This document shows, one piece after another, positions 1 through 5,176 of a stretch of DNA of 5,176 bases. Position 1 is the stretch's first letter; each line of letters begins with the position of its first letter. The notes beneath the pieces were generated by a model. That model searched no databases and was not told the DNA's origin. It saw only the letters and a program-made list of their open reading frames with translations. The position numbers and the translations under genes are program-made. Source of the stretch: Planctomycetota bacterium (GTDB taxonomy: Bacteria > Planctomycetota > SZUA-567 > H5-PLA8 > CALKMO01); the NCBI GenBank assembly GCA_026417845.1, contig JAOACM010000339.1, positions 1 through 5,176 of the forward strand, given 5' to 3'.

Positions 1-583
1 CCTCTAGGTCATGGGTGGCCAGCGCGTTCCCGGCCAGCATGGCCTGGCAGTAGCCGCGGCGGATCAGCTCCTGCATCGCCCGGCGCGAGTCGTAGTCGAA
101 GGCCACCGCCGGACCGAGGACCCATACCACGTAGCCGCCGCTTTCGCGCTCGTATCGCAGCAGGTCGTACAGTTCGTCGTAGCTCCGGCTGAACGGCGTC
201 TCGCGGGTCCCGCGGGTGCGAAAGGCGAATTTGTCCTGGCGGCCGGCGTTTATATCCGGGAAGCCGTCCGTATGGACGTATATGCCCTCCTCGCCGTTCT
301 CAGTGCGGCCGACGATGATCCGATCGCCAGCCTCAATGCGACGCATCTCAACCGCCTCGACTTCCGCCCCCCTTGCGACCAGCACGCAGTCCATCCGGCT
401 TTCGCGTACGAGCGTCCATCCGCCGTCGCGCAGCCTGACGTACTCCGGAAAATTAGAGGTAGCGTGGAAGCCGTCCGGCGCGATACCCCGAGCCGGGGCC
501 GGTTCGGTCCTTGCCGGAGGCGCCGACGCCAGCGGCTCCGCGCTGAAATCGGGAGGTCTGTACTTCGGGATAGCGAACGCCAT
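1..583 (-). CDS. LOR/SDH-domain protein of the TIGR00300 type, possible ornithine cyclodeaminase (partial, 3' end beyond the left edge)
   Basis: The minus strand is open from an ATG at 583 to the left edge, giving the first 194 residues of a protein usually about 400 long. A proline/alanine-rich N-terminus (1-35) is followed by the LOR/SDH-type conserved region: FHATSNFPEYV (39-49), MDCVLVARGAE (64-74), GDRIIVGR (86-93), then the PFSRSYDELYDLLRYE segment (130-145), VWVLGPAVAFDYDSRRAM (153-170) and AMLAGNALATHDLE (181-194). The family is named for resemblance to lysine-oxoglutarate reductase/saccharopine dehydrogenase. Characterised members, the archaeal protein and the C-terminal part of cyanobacterial ArgZ/AgrE, act as ornithine cyclodeaminases making proline. 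Whether this bacterial branch does so is inference. The start is supported by GGAG at 592-589, five bases upstream. Codon choice is strongly G/C-ending, like the neighbours. The NAD-binding C-terminal half lies outside the window. It lies on the same strand as ahcY but 432 bases away, so it may have its own promoter. Confidence 0.85.
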   Translation of the reverse strand, partial: MAFAIPKYRPPDFSAEPLASAPPARTEPAPARGIAPDGFHATSNFPEYVRLRDGGWTLVRESRMDCVLVARGAEVEAVEMRRIEAGDRIIVGRTENGEEGIYVHTDGFPDINAGRQDKFAFRTRGTRETPFSRSYDELYDLLRYERESGGYVVWVLGPAVAFDYDSRRAMQELIRRGYCQAMLAGNALATHDLE

Positions 584-703
584 CTGCGCTCCGCCCCCGC
601 AGCCCTATCCGCGCCTGTCGCGGTGCCGGGCGGCCAATGCCGGGCGCAGCACGCCCCCGGACCCGTCGCGGCGGCTCGCGCCCCGCGGGGAAATTCTCCC
701 CCG

Positions 704-788
704 TAATTAGAGCCCGTCCAAAACTTCCGGTGCGGAGCCTATACGCTCAGCGACCCCAACTGCCCGGCGGGGGAGTTTTGGGCTTATT
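704..788. repeat. Imperfect palindromic intergenic repeat, copy 1
   Basis: The left arm reads AGAGCCCGTCCAAAACTTCC (709-728). The right arm, GGAGTTTTGGGCTTA (772-786), is its near reverse complement with a four-base gap. The middle holds a small hairpin (GAGC/GCTC around CTATAC, 734-747) and GCCCGGCG (762-769). Roughly 70% of positions match the copy at 4962-5050, in the same orientation, with CTCAGCG and GCCCGGCG identical. Having a palindromic outline, no coding capacity and two copies in gene gaps suggests a REP- or MITE-like dispersed element, or an RNA hairpin. Which of these is undecided. Confidence 0.6.
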
Positions 789-911
789 TGCCGCGTTCAG
801 GTAGCAGATACTGCTCGTTTGTAGGGGCGCGCTCGAACGGGACAACAATGGCGCTGCTGCAAATGGGACTGCTCTGCCCGCTGCGCCCCGACACATGGAC
901 GCGGCAAACAA
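784..911. repeat. Nested inverted-repeat structure downstream of ahcY
   Basis: The outer arms TTATTTGCCGCGT (784-796) and ACGCGGCAAACAA (899-911) are reverse complements at 12 of 13 positions. Inside them are perfect 7-base arms GGGGCGC (824-830) and GCGCCCC (883-889), then a possible CGGG/CCCG stem (838-841 with 877-880). A side hairpin, AGCAG-ATA-CTGCT, lies at 803-815. Nested arms of this kind could fold into one branched RNA of about 128 bases on either strand. On the minus strand it would lie in the ahcY 3' region, starting about 105 bases past the stop. It does not match any RNA family I recognise, and in GC-rich DNA part of it may be chance. Confidence 0.35.
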
Positions 912-1015
912 TTACCTCCGCCCGGCGGCATCTCCAGCCCGGCGGCGCCTCGGCCCCAAGCGGGATCCCCCTTTCCACCTGTTCCCGGCGCGGGCGTCGG
1001 TCTGTGCCGGCGCGA

Positions 1016-2278
1016 TCAGGTGCCTTCCCTCCACGAGCCGAGGTAACGGACCTGCTCATCCGTAAGCCTGTCGCAGCGGACGCCCATGCTCCGGAGCTTC
1101 AGTTCCGCCACCTGCCTCTCCACTTCCGCCGGCACCTCATGGACCTTCGCCGCCAGCTTCCCCTCATTCCGCAGGACGTACTCGCATGTCAGCGCCTGCG
1201 TTGCAAAGCTCATATCCATCACGCACGGAGGGTGCCCTTCGGCCGCCGCAAGGTTTACCAGCCGCCCCTTGGCAAGCAGGAATATCGAGCGGCCGTTGCG
1301 GAGCGCGTACCTGTCCACGTTGGTGCGGACGTCCTCGACGACTTCTTTCGACAGTTTCCTGAGGGCTTCGATGTCAACCTCCACGTTGAAATGCCCCGAA
1401 TTGCAAACGATGGCCCCGTCCTTCATGACTTTGAAGTGCTCGGCGCGTATCACGGATGTGTTGCCGGTGACAGTTATGAAGATATCGCCGATCCTTGCGG
1501 CTTCGAACATCGGCATCACCCGGAAACCGTCCATCACGGCCTCCAATGCGCGAAGGGGATCGGTTTCCGTGATTATCACGTTCGCACCCATGCCACGTGC
1601 GCGGGCACTCACCCCCTTGCCGCAGTATCCGTAGCCGGCCACGACGACGGTCCTGCCGGCCAGCAGCATGTTCGTCGCCCGCATGACGGCGTCTATCGTT
1701 GATTGTCCGGTCCCGTAGCGGTTATCGAACAGATGCTTGGTGTCGGCGTCATTGACGGCGATGACGGGAAACAGCAGCACGCCGTCCTTCTCCATCGCCC
1801 GCAGCCGGATAACTCCGGTCGTGGTCTCCTCCAGGCTGCCCAGGATGCCCGGAGCAAGGTCCTTCCGTTCGGTCAGTATCGTGGTGACAAGATCGGCCCC
1901 GTCGTCCATGGTTATCCGCGGCTTGCGGTCGAGGCACGCGCGTATGTGGGCGTAGTAGGTCTTGTTGTCTTCCCCCCTTATGGCAAACGTCGGGACGCCG
2001 TATTCGCCGACAAGCGCCGCGGCAACATCATCCTGTGTGCTCAGGGGATTGGAAGCGCACAAGGCTACGTCGGCTCCGCCTGCCTTCAGCGTCCGCATCA
2101 GGTTGGCCGTCTCGGAGGTCACGTGCAGACATGCGGCCAGCCGGATGCCCTTGAGCGGCTTTCCCTTCGCGAACCGCTCGCGGATCATCCTGAGGACCGG
2201 CATGTCCCGGTCCGCCCACTCCACCTTCCGCACTCCCCGCTTCCGCAACCCGGCATCCGCAATGTGATATCTGACCAT
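1016..2278 (-). CDS. ahcY: S-adenosylhomocysteinase (adenosylhomocysteine hydrolase), short archaeal/Thermotoga-like form
   Basis: The product hydrolyses S-adenosylhomocysteine to homocysteine and adenosine in the cytoplasm, using tightly bound NAD. It relieves product inhibition of SAM-dependent methyltransferases. The 420-residue protein shows the family landmarks in order: LHVTSETANL (51-60), MDDGADL (124-130), GSLEETTTGVIRL (147-159), VNDADTKHLFDNRYGTGQS (175-193, with the catalytic Lys 181 and Asp 185), the NAD-binding glycine motif VAGYGYCGKG (213-222), TGNTSVI (271-277) and NSGHFNVE (293-300). It lacks the roughly 40-residue insertion of many bacterial enzymes and ends in YLGSWREGT instead of the classical KPDHYRY tail, as in archaeal and Thermotoga enzymes. 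The usual Cys of the NLYGCRES motif is Thr 190, also normal for that group. Some archaeal relatives prefer S-inosylhomocysteine, so substrate choice is not certain. The gene lies 78 bases behind the pterin-binding methyltransferase, very probably in one operon. Confidence 0.95.
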   Translation of the reverse strand: MVRYHIADAGLRKRGVRKVEWADRDMPVLRMIRERFAKGKPLKGIRLAACLHVTSETANLMRTLKAGGADVALCASNPLSTQDDVAAALVGEYGVPTFAIRGEDNKTYYAHIRACLDRKPRITMDDGADLVTTILTERKDLAPGILGSLEETTTGVIRLRAMEKDGVLLFPVIAVNDADTKHLFDNRYGTGQSTIDAVMRATNMLLAGRTVVVAGYGYCGKGVSARARGMGANVIITETDPLRALEAVMDGFRVMPMFEAARIGDIFITVTGNTSVIRAEHFKVMKDGAIVCNSGHFNVEVDIEALRKLSKEVVEDVRTNVDRYALRNGRSIFLLAKGRLVNLAAAEGHPPCVMDMSFATQALTCEYVLRNEGKLAAKVHEVPAEVERQVAELKLRSMGVRCDRLTDEQVRYLGSWREGT

Positions 2279-2292
2279 TGATTGATGCTCTC

Positions 2293-2298
2293 CCTCCT
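2293..2298 (-). promoter_or_regulatory. Ribosome binding site that decides the ahcY start
   Basis: AGGAGG on the minus strand, extended to AGGAGGGAGAG, lies 14 bases before the ATG at 2278. The shorter GGGAG part is closer. An in-frame ATG at 2305 would add nine residues (MAQEGEHQS), but this ribosome site would then lie inside the coding region. MVRYHIADAG is also the normal N-terminus of the family, so 2278 is preferred. Confidence 0.65.
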
Positions 2299-2356
2299 GT
2301 GCCATTGATCCGAATTCCGTTTCCCCTGCCGGGAGACCCTTCCGCGCGCCCTCGCC

Positions 2357-3193
2357 TTATTCCTTCTGCGCCCCACCCAGCACCCCCGAACGCGCCGCCT
2401 GAAGGTAATTCACGCAGAATTCATCCTTCCCCAGGAGCGCGCAGGCACCGAGCAGCGCCCCCATCATCTCCGGCTGCGTGGGGTCTATCATGAACGCGTC
2501 CCCTCCGGCAGTCACCAGGATGGCAGCGAAGGCCGCGTTGATCATGACCCGCCTTGGAAGTCCATAAGATACATTGGACAGACCGTAGGAAACGTGGGCG
2601 GACGGCCATCTCTTTTTCAGCTCCCGCGTCGTCTCTATCACGATGCCCGGCTGCGTGGAATCGGTCGAGACCGGAAAGACCAGCGGATCGAAGTACTGCC
2701 TGTCCGACGGGATGCCGGCGCGGTTCATGGCTTCCGCCAGCATCTCCGCGTTTTCCATTCTGTCCCGGACGCCCTTCGGCATCCCCGTCCCGCTGTTCAG
2801 CATGGCGACGAGGCCGGTCCTGTACTCGACGGCCAGAGGGAGGATGCCTTCGAGACGCTCCTTCTCTCCCGATATCGAGTTGATTATTGTTCCTTCGCGG
2901 CTGCCTATCAGCGACATGGCAGCCCGGATAGCCGCGGGGGATGCCGAATCTACTACAAGGGGGCATTCAGCGACAGGCAGGATGGTCTCGATCAACCATT
3001 TCATGTCGTCCACTTCCTTTGCCGGGTCGCCCCCGGCGTTCACGTCTATGTAGGTGGCGCCGGCATCCTGCTGCTTCCGCACCTCCTGGATTATGAACCC
3101 GGCATCGCGCTCCCAGACCTTTTCCCGCACCCGTTTGCGGGTCATGTTTATCCGCTCGCCTATCACTGCGATCCCCATCCCGGAAAGATCCAT
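2357..3193 (-). CDS. Methyltetrahydrofolate:corrinoid methyltransferase-like, dihydropteroate-synthase-fold pterin-binding protein (AcsE/MeTr family)
   Basis: This is a 278-residue single-domain TIM-barrel protein close in length to AcsE of acetogens (about 262). Visible landmarks: VIGERIN (10-16), IDVNAGGD (49-56), VVDSASP (80-86), TIINSISGEKER (102-113), YFDPLVFP (167-174) and GLSNVSYGLP (204-213). Asp 82, Asn 105, Asp 169 and Asn 207 correspond to the pterin-binding Asp/Asn residues and catalytic Asn of Moorella MeTr (D75, N96, D160, N199). The expected reaction moves the N5 methyl of methyltetrahydrofolate to the cobalt of a corrinoid protein, or the reverse, in the acetyl-CoA pathway or a split methionine-synthase-like system. 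No corrinoid protein gene is in the window, so the partner is unknown. A dihydropteroate synthase is less likely because of the MeTr-type Asn/Asp set. GGAGG at 3207-3203 sits nine bases before the ATG. The 78-base gap to ahcY holds no obvious terminator, which implies cotranscription. Confidence 0.88.
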   Translation of the reverse strand: MDLSGMGIAVIGERINMTRKRVREKVWERDAGFIIQEVRKQQDAGATYIDVNAGGDPAKEVDDMKWLIETILPVAECPLVVDSASPAAIRAAMSLIGSREGTIINSISGEKERLEGILPLAVEYRTGLVAMLNSGTGMPKGVRDRMENAEMLAEAMNRAGIPSDRQYFDPLVFPVSTDSTQPGIVIETTRELKKRWPSAHVSYGLSNVSYGLPRRVMINAAFAAILVTAGGDAFMIDPTQPEMMGALLGACALLGKDEFCVNYLQAARSGVLGGAQKE

Positions 3194-3252
3194 CTTTCAC
3201 ATCCTCCCTTCCCCGGCCCGTCCCCTGCTCTCATCCTGCCCCGCAGCACCAT

Positions 3253-3275
3253 CCGGCGCGGAACCTTCGCGCCGG
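3253..3275 (-). promoter_or_regulatory. Perfect hairpin in the methyltransferase-ahcY operon leader
   Basis: The arms CCGGCGCG (3253-3260) and CGCGCCGG (3268-3275) are exact reverse complements around a seven-base loop. On the minus strand the hairpin would form in the untranslated leader about 60 bases before the start codon at 3193. It has no T-run, so it is not a simple intrinsic terminator. A role in RNA folding, stability or protein binding is inference. Confidence 0.45.
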
Positions 3276-3305
3276 GATCCGGCACGTCAGTCTGAGACCG
3301 GATCC
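3275..3305 (-). promoter_or_regulatory. Second perfect hairpin abutting the first in the same leader
   Basis: GGATCCGG (3275-3282) and CCGGATCC (3298-3305) are exact 8-base reverse complements. The 15-base spacer contains a further small TCAG/CTGA pairing that could extend the stem. The hairpin shares its edge base with the one at 3253-3275, so the two could stack in a leader RNA. The arms could alternatively be an operator on DNA. Confidence 0.45.
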
Positions 3306-3319
3306 GCCGCCGGCACGTC
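3279..3319. repeat. 10-base direct repeat CCGGCACGTC
   Basis: CCGGCACGTC occurs at 3279-3288 and again at 3310-3319, starts 31 bases apart, or about three helical turns. The first copy overlaps the second hairpin. Same-face spacing upstream of two divergent genes would suit a regulator binding site, but no regulator gene is present here. Confidence 0.3.
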
Positions 3320-3485
3320 GTTGACGCGCCGAACACACAGCGATTCGCGATTCACCAGGAACCGTCTGAGATATTACATCATGCTGGGCTGGGTTGAAAC
3401 GTCAGAAAAATCCGCCGGTGCCGGCTCCGGGTAGTCAGCCCTATTTTCGCTTCGCCTTTCGCACCGGGCATGTAAACTTGGGATC

Positions 3486-4958
3486 ATGAAACTGAGCATA
3501 CTGATGCCCGTGTACAACGAGCGGTACCTGGTGGCGAGGCAGGTGCGCAGGGTCCTTGCGGCCCCGCTGCCGGGTGGCGTGTCGCGCGAGCTGATAATCG
3601 TGGACGACGGCTCGACCGACGGCACGCGCGAGATACTTGACGGTCTCGCCGCCGCCAACCCGCTCGACATCGTCCTGATAAAGCACGAGAGTAATCAGGG
3701 CAAAGGCGCCGCGATCCGGACGGCCCTCTCGCGGGCCACAGGGGAGTACTGTCTCATCCAGGATGCTGACCTCGAGTACGACCCGAACGATTACCGGAAG
3801 CTCCTGGAGCCGGTGCTCGCCGGACTGGCCGACGTCGTCTACGGGTCCAGGTTCCTGCCGTGCGAAAGGCGAAGGGTGCTTTACTACCGGCATGAGCTGG
3901 GGAACCGCCTGCTGACGTTTCTTTCCAACATCCTCACGGACCTGAATCTGACGGACATGGAAACGTGCTACAAGCTCATGCCTGCCGATATCCTGCGCGC
4001 CGTCGGGATCGAATCTCGCGGATTCGGCATCGAGCCGGAAATCACGGTGAAGCTCGCTAAGATGAACCTGCGCATATACGAGGTGCCGGTGAGTTACGAC
4101 GGCAGGACCTATGCGGAAGGCAAGAAGATCACGTGGAAGGACGGCGTTCGCGCCCTGTTCGTAATGCTCAGGCATGCGATGCTGGGCGGCGCAACGGCCA
4201 ATCTCCCAGCGGACGAGGCCGCCCTGCTCGACCTCTCCGGCGCGTCGGGCTTCAACAACTGGATCGCCGCCAAAATGCGCCTCTATGCAGGCCACAGGGT
4301 GCTGGAGATCGGCTCCGGAACGGGGAACCTTACGCTCCGGTTCCTGCCGCGCGACAGATTCATAGCGAGCGATTTCGGTCCCGGACGGCTCGCATACCTT
4401 CGCAGGCTTGCGCGCCGCCGCCTCGATATCGAGGTTGCCGGGATAGATCCGGCTTCCGCGAAGGATTTCGAAACATATCGCGGAGCGGTGGATACCGTGT
4501 TGTGTCCGAATTCTCTGGCGCGCATGTCCGATCCGGCGAAGGCGCTGGCGAATATGCGCTCGGCTCTCGTCCCCGGCGGACGCCTCCTGCTCCTGGTCCC
4601 CGGCTGGCGGATCCTTTATTGCCCGCTGGACGAAGCCTTGGGGCATTACAGGCGCTTTTCGAAGTCGGAACTGTCGGATCTGCTGAAAGGGGCTGGCTTC
4701 GAGATCGAAAAGACGTTTTCCTTCAATCGCATGGGCGTTATCGGATGGCTGATCAACGGTAAGATCCTGCGTCGCCGCCGCCTTCCGTCGTTTCAGCTCA
4801 GACTGTATAACTGCTTCGTCTGGCTCTGGCGGGTTCTCGATTACATCCTGCCATGGCCGGGTCTTTCGCTGGTGGCCGTGGCGCGGAAACCCGGTTCCGG
4901 ATCAGAATCCTGGCGGGCCGGAACGACTGATGCTTCGGCCGGGGACTCCGGAAGATAG
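3486..4958 (+). CDS. Bifunctional family 2 glycosyltransferase / class I SAM-dependent methyltransferase
   Basis: A fusion of 490 residues. Residues 1-235 form a GT-A, dolichyl-phosphate-mannose-synthase-like glycosyltransferase. It opens with LSILMPVYNE (3-12) and has the nucleotide-sugar motif VDDGSTDGT (39-47), NQGKGAAIRT (70-79), the metal-binding DAD (93-95), YGSRF (119-123) and GFGIEPEITVKL (179-190). Residues about 255-470 form a Rossmann methyltransferase: motif I VLEIGSGTG (272-280), acidic ASDFGPG (294-300), DTVLCPNSLARMSDP (336-350), LVPGGRLLLLVP (361-372) and LGHYRRFSKSEL (385-396). The motif II segment has SLARM where relatives usually have a VLEHI-like sequence. The GT half probably transfers a sugar to a polyprenyl phosphate or surface glycan at the membrane, and the MT half may methylate the same product; acceptors are unknown. 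The ribosome site is weak (GGGA close to the ATG), but MKLSILMPVYNE is a typical N-terminus. The last 20 residues look disordered. It is transcribed away from the methyl-cycle genes. Confidence 0.93.
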   Translation: MKLSILMPVYNERYLVARQVRRVLAAPLPGGVSRELIIVDDGSTDGTREILDGLAAANPLDIVLIKHESNQGKGAAIRTALSRATGEYCLIQDADLEYDPNDYRKLLEPVLAGLADVVYGSRFLPCERRRVLYYRHELGNRLLTFLSNILTDLNLTDMETCYKLMPADILRAVGIESRGFGIEPEITVKLAKMNLRIYEVPVSYDGRTYAEGKKITWKDGVRALFVMLRHAMLGGATANLPADEAALLDLSGASGFNNWIAAKMRLYAGHRVLEIGSGTGNLTLRFLPRDRFIASDFGPGRLAYLRRLARRRLDIEVAGIDPASAKDFETYRGAVDTVLCPNSLARMSDPAKALANMRSALVPGGRLLLLVPGWRILYCPLDEALGHYRRFSKSELSDLLKGAGFEIEKTFSFNRMGVIGWLINGKILRRRRLPSFQLRLYNCFVWLWRVLDYILPWPGLSLVAVARKPGSGSESWRAGTTDASAGDSGR

Positions 4959-4961
4959 GGC

Positions 4962-5050
4962 TTATAAGAGTCCATCCGAAAACCTCCAACGCGCAGCTTA
5001 CAGGCTCAGCGTTCTCCGCCGCCCGGCGAGGAGTTTCTGGATGGGTTCTA
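4962..5050. repeat. Imperfect palindromic intergenic repeat, copy 2
   Basis: The left arm TAAGAGTCCATCCGAAAAC (4965-4983) is matched by the right arm GTTTCTGGATGGGTTCTAA (5033-5051) as a reverse complement with a few mismatches. GCTCAGCG and GCCCGGCG in the centre are shared with the copy at 704-788. The arms are more complete than in copy 1, which lost about four bases on its right side. It starts just after the stop codon at 4958, so the stem could also terminate or protect the 3' end of the fusion gene's message, although no T-run follows. Confidence 0.6.
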
Positions 5051-5176
5051 AGTGCCTATTCAGAAACTTCCGGCTGGCGTCTCGTGGCACGCCAAGCCCA
5101 TCTTCGAACCCAGCTCTTGCAAGTCCTTGATTTGCAATGTCTTGCGAAGCTTGGCATGGGCGCAGCGCTAAAAACG
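5051..5176. other. Unassigned right-edge sequence with a third arm-like segment
   Basis: Bases 5050-5073 resemble a further left arm of the palindromic repeat. They end in AAACTTCCGG, identical to 721-730 in copy 1. GTGCC (5052-5056) and GGCAC (5085-5089) form a small inverted pair. On the minus strand one frame is open from the right edge to a TAA at 4998-5000 (58 codons), running through the palindromic repeat, with codon endings much less G/C-rich than the real genes here. I do not recognise the peptide. It is more likely repeat DNA than a gene, but a truncated gene end from beyond the window cannot be excluded. Confidence 0.35.

Larger units (their letters stand above)
584..1015. other. 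432-base intergenic region between ahcY and the LOR/SDH gene
   Basis: I find no convincing gene here. From low to high coordinates it holds four things. First is a GC-rich leader of the LOR/SDH gene with a small hairpin (GGGGA/TCCCC arms, 687-701, next to a CCCCGCGGGG palindrome). Next are the palindromic repeat at 704-788 and the nested inverted repeat at 784-911. Last is a GC-rich stretch with a 10-base direct repeat GCCCGGCGGC at 920-929 and 937-946. No stem followed by a T-run, in either direction, marks a classical intrinsic terminator for ahcY. Confidence 0.6.
3194..3485. other. Divergent intergenic region (leaders and promoters of the methyltransferase operon and the fusion gene)
   Basis: These 292 bases separate two divergently transcribed genes and so should carry both promoters. 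The mtr-like side (3194-3310) is GC-rich, with two abutting hairpins and a 10-base direct repeat. The middle (about 3340-3460) is less GC-rich and is the likeliest place for promoters. On the minus strand TTTCAA and TAATAT occur 17 bases apart (about 3397 to 3370), but the -35 match is poor. No clear promoter is visible for the plus-strand gene. I recognise no known riboswitch. Confidence 0.5.

Noticed and set aside
676..701. GC-rich hairpin as an intrinsic terminator near 690
   Set aside because: The stem is short and no T-run follows on either strand.
11..710. Long plus-strand open frames across the left end
   Set aside because: They are antisense shadows of the minus-strand LOR/SDH gene, whose translation matches a known family throughout.
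920..1014. Short direct repeats GCCCGGCGGC and CCGGCGCG in the ahcY downstream region
   Set aside because: Low-complexity G/C words are expected by chance in DNA of this composition, and there is no regular array that would suggest CRISPR or iterons.
784..1059. 91-codon minus-strand open frame after ahcY
   Set aside because: It starts inside the ahcY 3' end, has an Arg/Pro/Ser-rich composition typical of GC-rich noise, shows no good ribosome site, and overlaps the inverted-repeat structure.
3365..3400. Minus-strand promoter with TTTCAA and TAATAT 17 bases apart
   Set aside because: The -35 box matches the consensus poorly and the -10 only partly, so it was mentioned in the intergenic entry but not called as a feature.
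3194..3485. A known SAH, SAM or cobalamin riboswitch upstream of the methyltransferase-ahcY operon
   Set aside because: I could not find the conserved core sequences of these classes. Only unassigned hairpins are visible.
3441..4646. 401-codon minus-strand open frame opposite the glycosyltransferase
   Set aside because: It is antisense to a clear two-domain enzyme. The peptide is His/Arg/Gln-rich with no recognisable motif, as expected for a GC-rich shadow frame.

Overview
The window is GC-rich DNA with dense, C/G-ending codons and no tRNA, rRNA, CRISPR array or transposase gene. The gene set is a LOR/SDH-domain (TIGR00300-like) protein, a short archaeal/Thermotoga-type S-adenosylhomocysteinase, a stand-alone methyltetrahydrofolate:corrinoid methyltransferase-like protein, and a glycosyltransferase fused to a methyltransferase. 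It suggests a free-living, probably anaerobic, high-GC bacterium, for example of the old Deltaproteobacteria, Nitrospirae or a related uncultured lineage. The taxonomic guess is inference from gene content only.

Layout: three genes are on the minus strand. Read in their own direction they are: a pterin-binding methyltransferase (3193 to 2357), ahcY (2278 to 1016) and the first 194 codons of a LOR/SDH-domain protein (583 to the left edge). A 78-base gap without an obvious terminator separates the first two, which look like one operon. A 432-base gap, holding a palindromic repeat and a second inverted-repeat structure, separates ahcY from the LOR/SDH gene. Diverging from the methyltransferase gene across a 292-base intergenic region is a 490-codon glycosyltransferase-methyltransferase fusion on the plus strand (3486 to 4958). 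The last 218 bases are non-coding or unassigned and contain a second copy of the palindromic repeat.

How the genes could work together: the pterin-binding methyltransferase moves the methyl of methyltetrahydrofolate to or from a corrinoid, feeding methionine synthesis or the acetyl-CoA pathway. AhcY removes S-adenosylhomocysteine, the product of SAM-dependent methylation, and returns homocysteine. Together they are parts of a methyl/methionine cycle. The LOR/SDH protein belongs to a family that includes ornithine cyclodeaminases, so it points to amino-acid metabolism. The fusion enzyme is a separate cell-surface or lipid-glycosylation function.

The non-coding signals most worth a second look are: (1) a roughly 85-base imperfect palindrome present twice in direct orientation, about 4.2 kb apart; (2) two abutting perfect hairpins in the leader of the methyltransferase-ahcY operon; and (3) a nested inverted-repeat structure of 128 bases downstream of ahcY. 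I see no clear sign of a wholly new multi-gene system.
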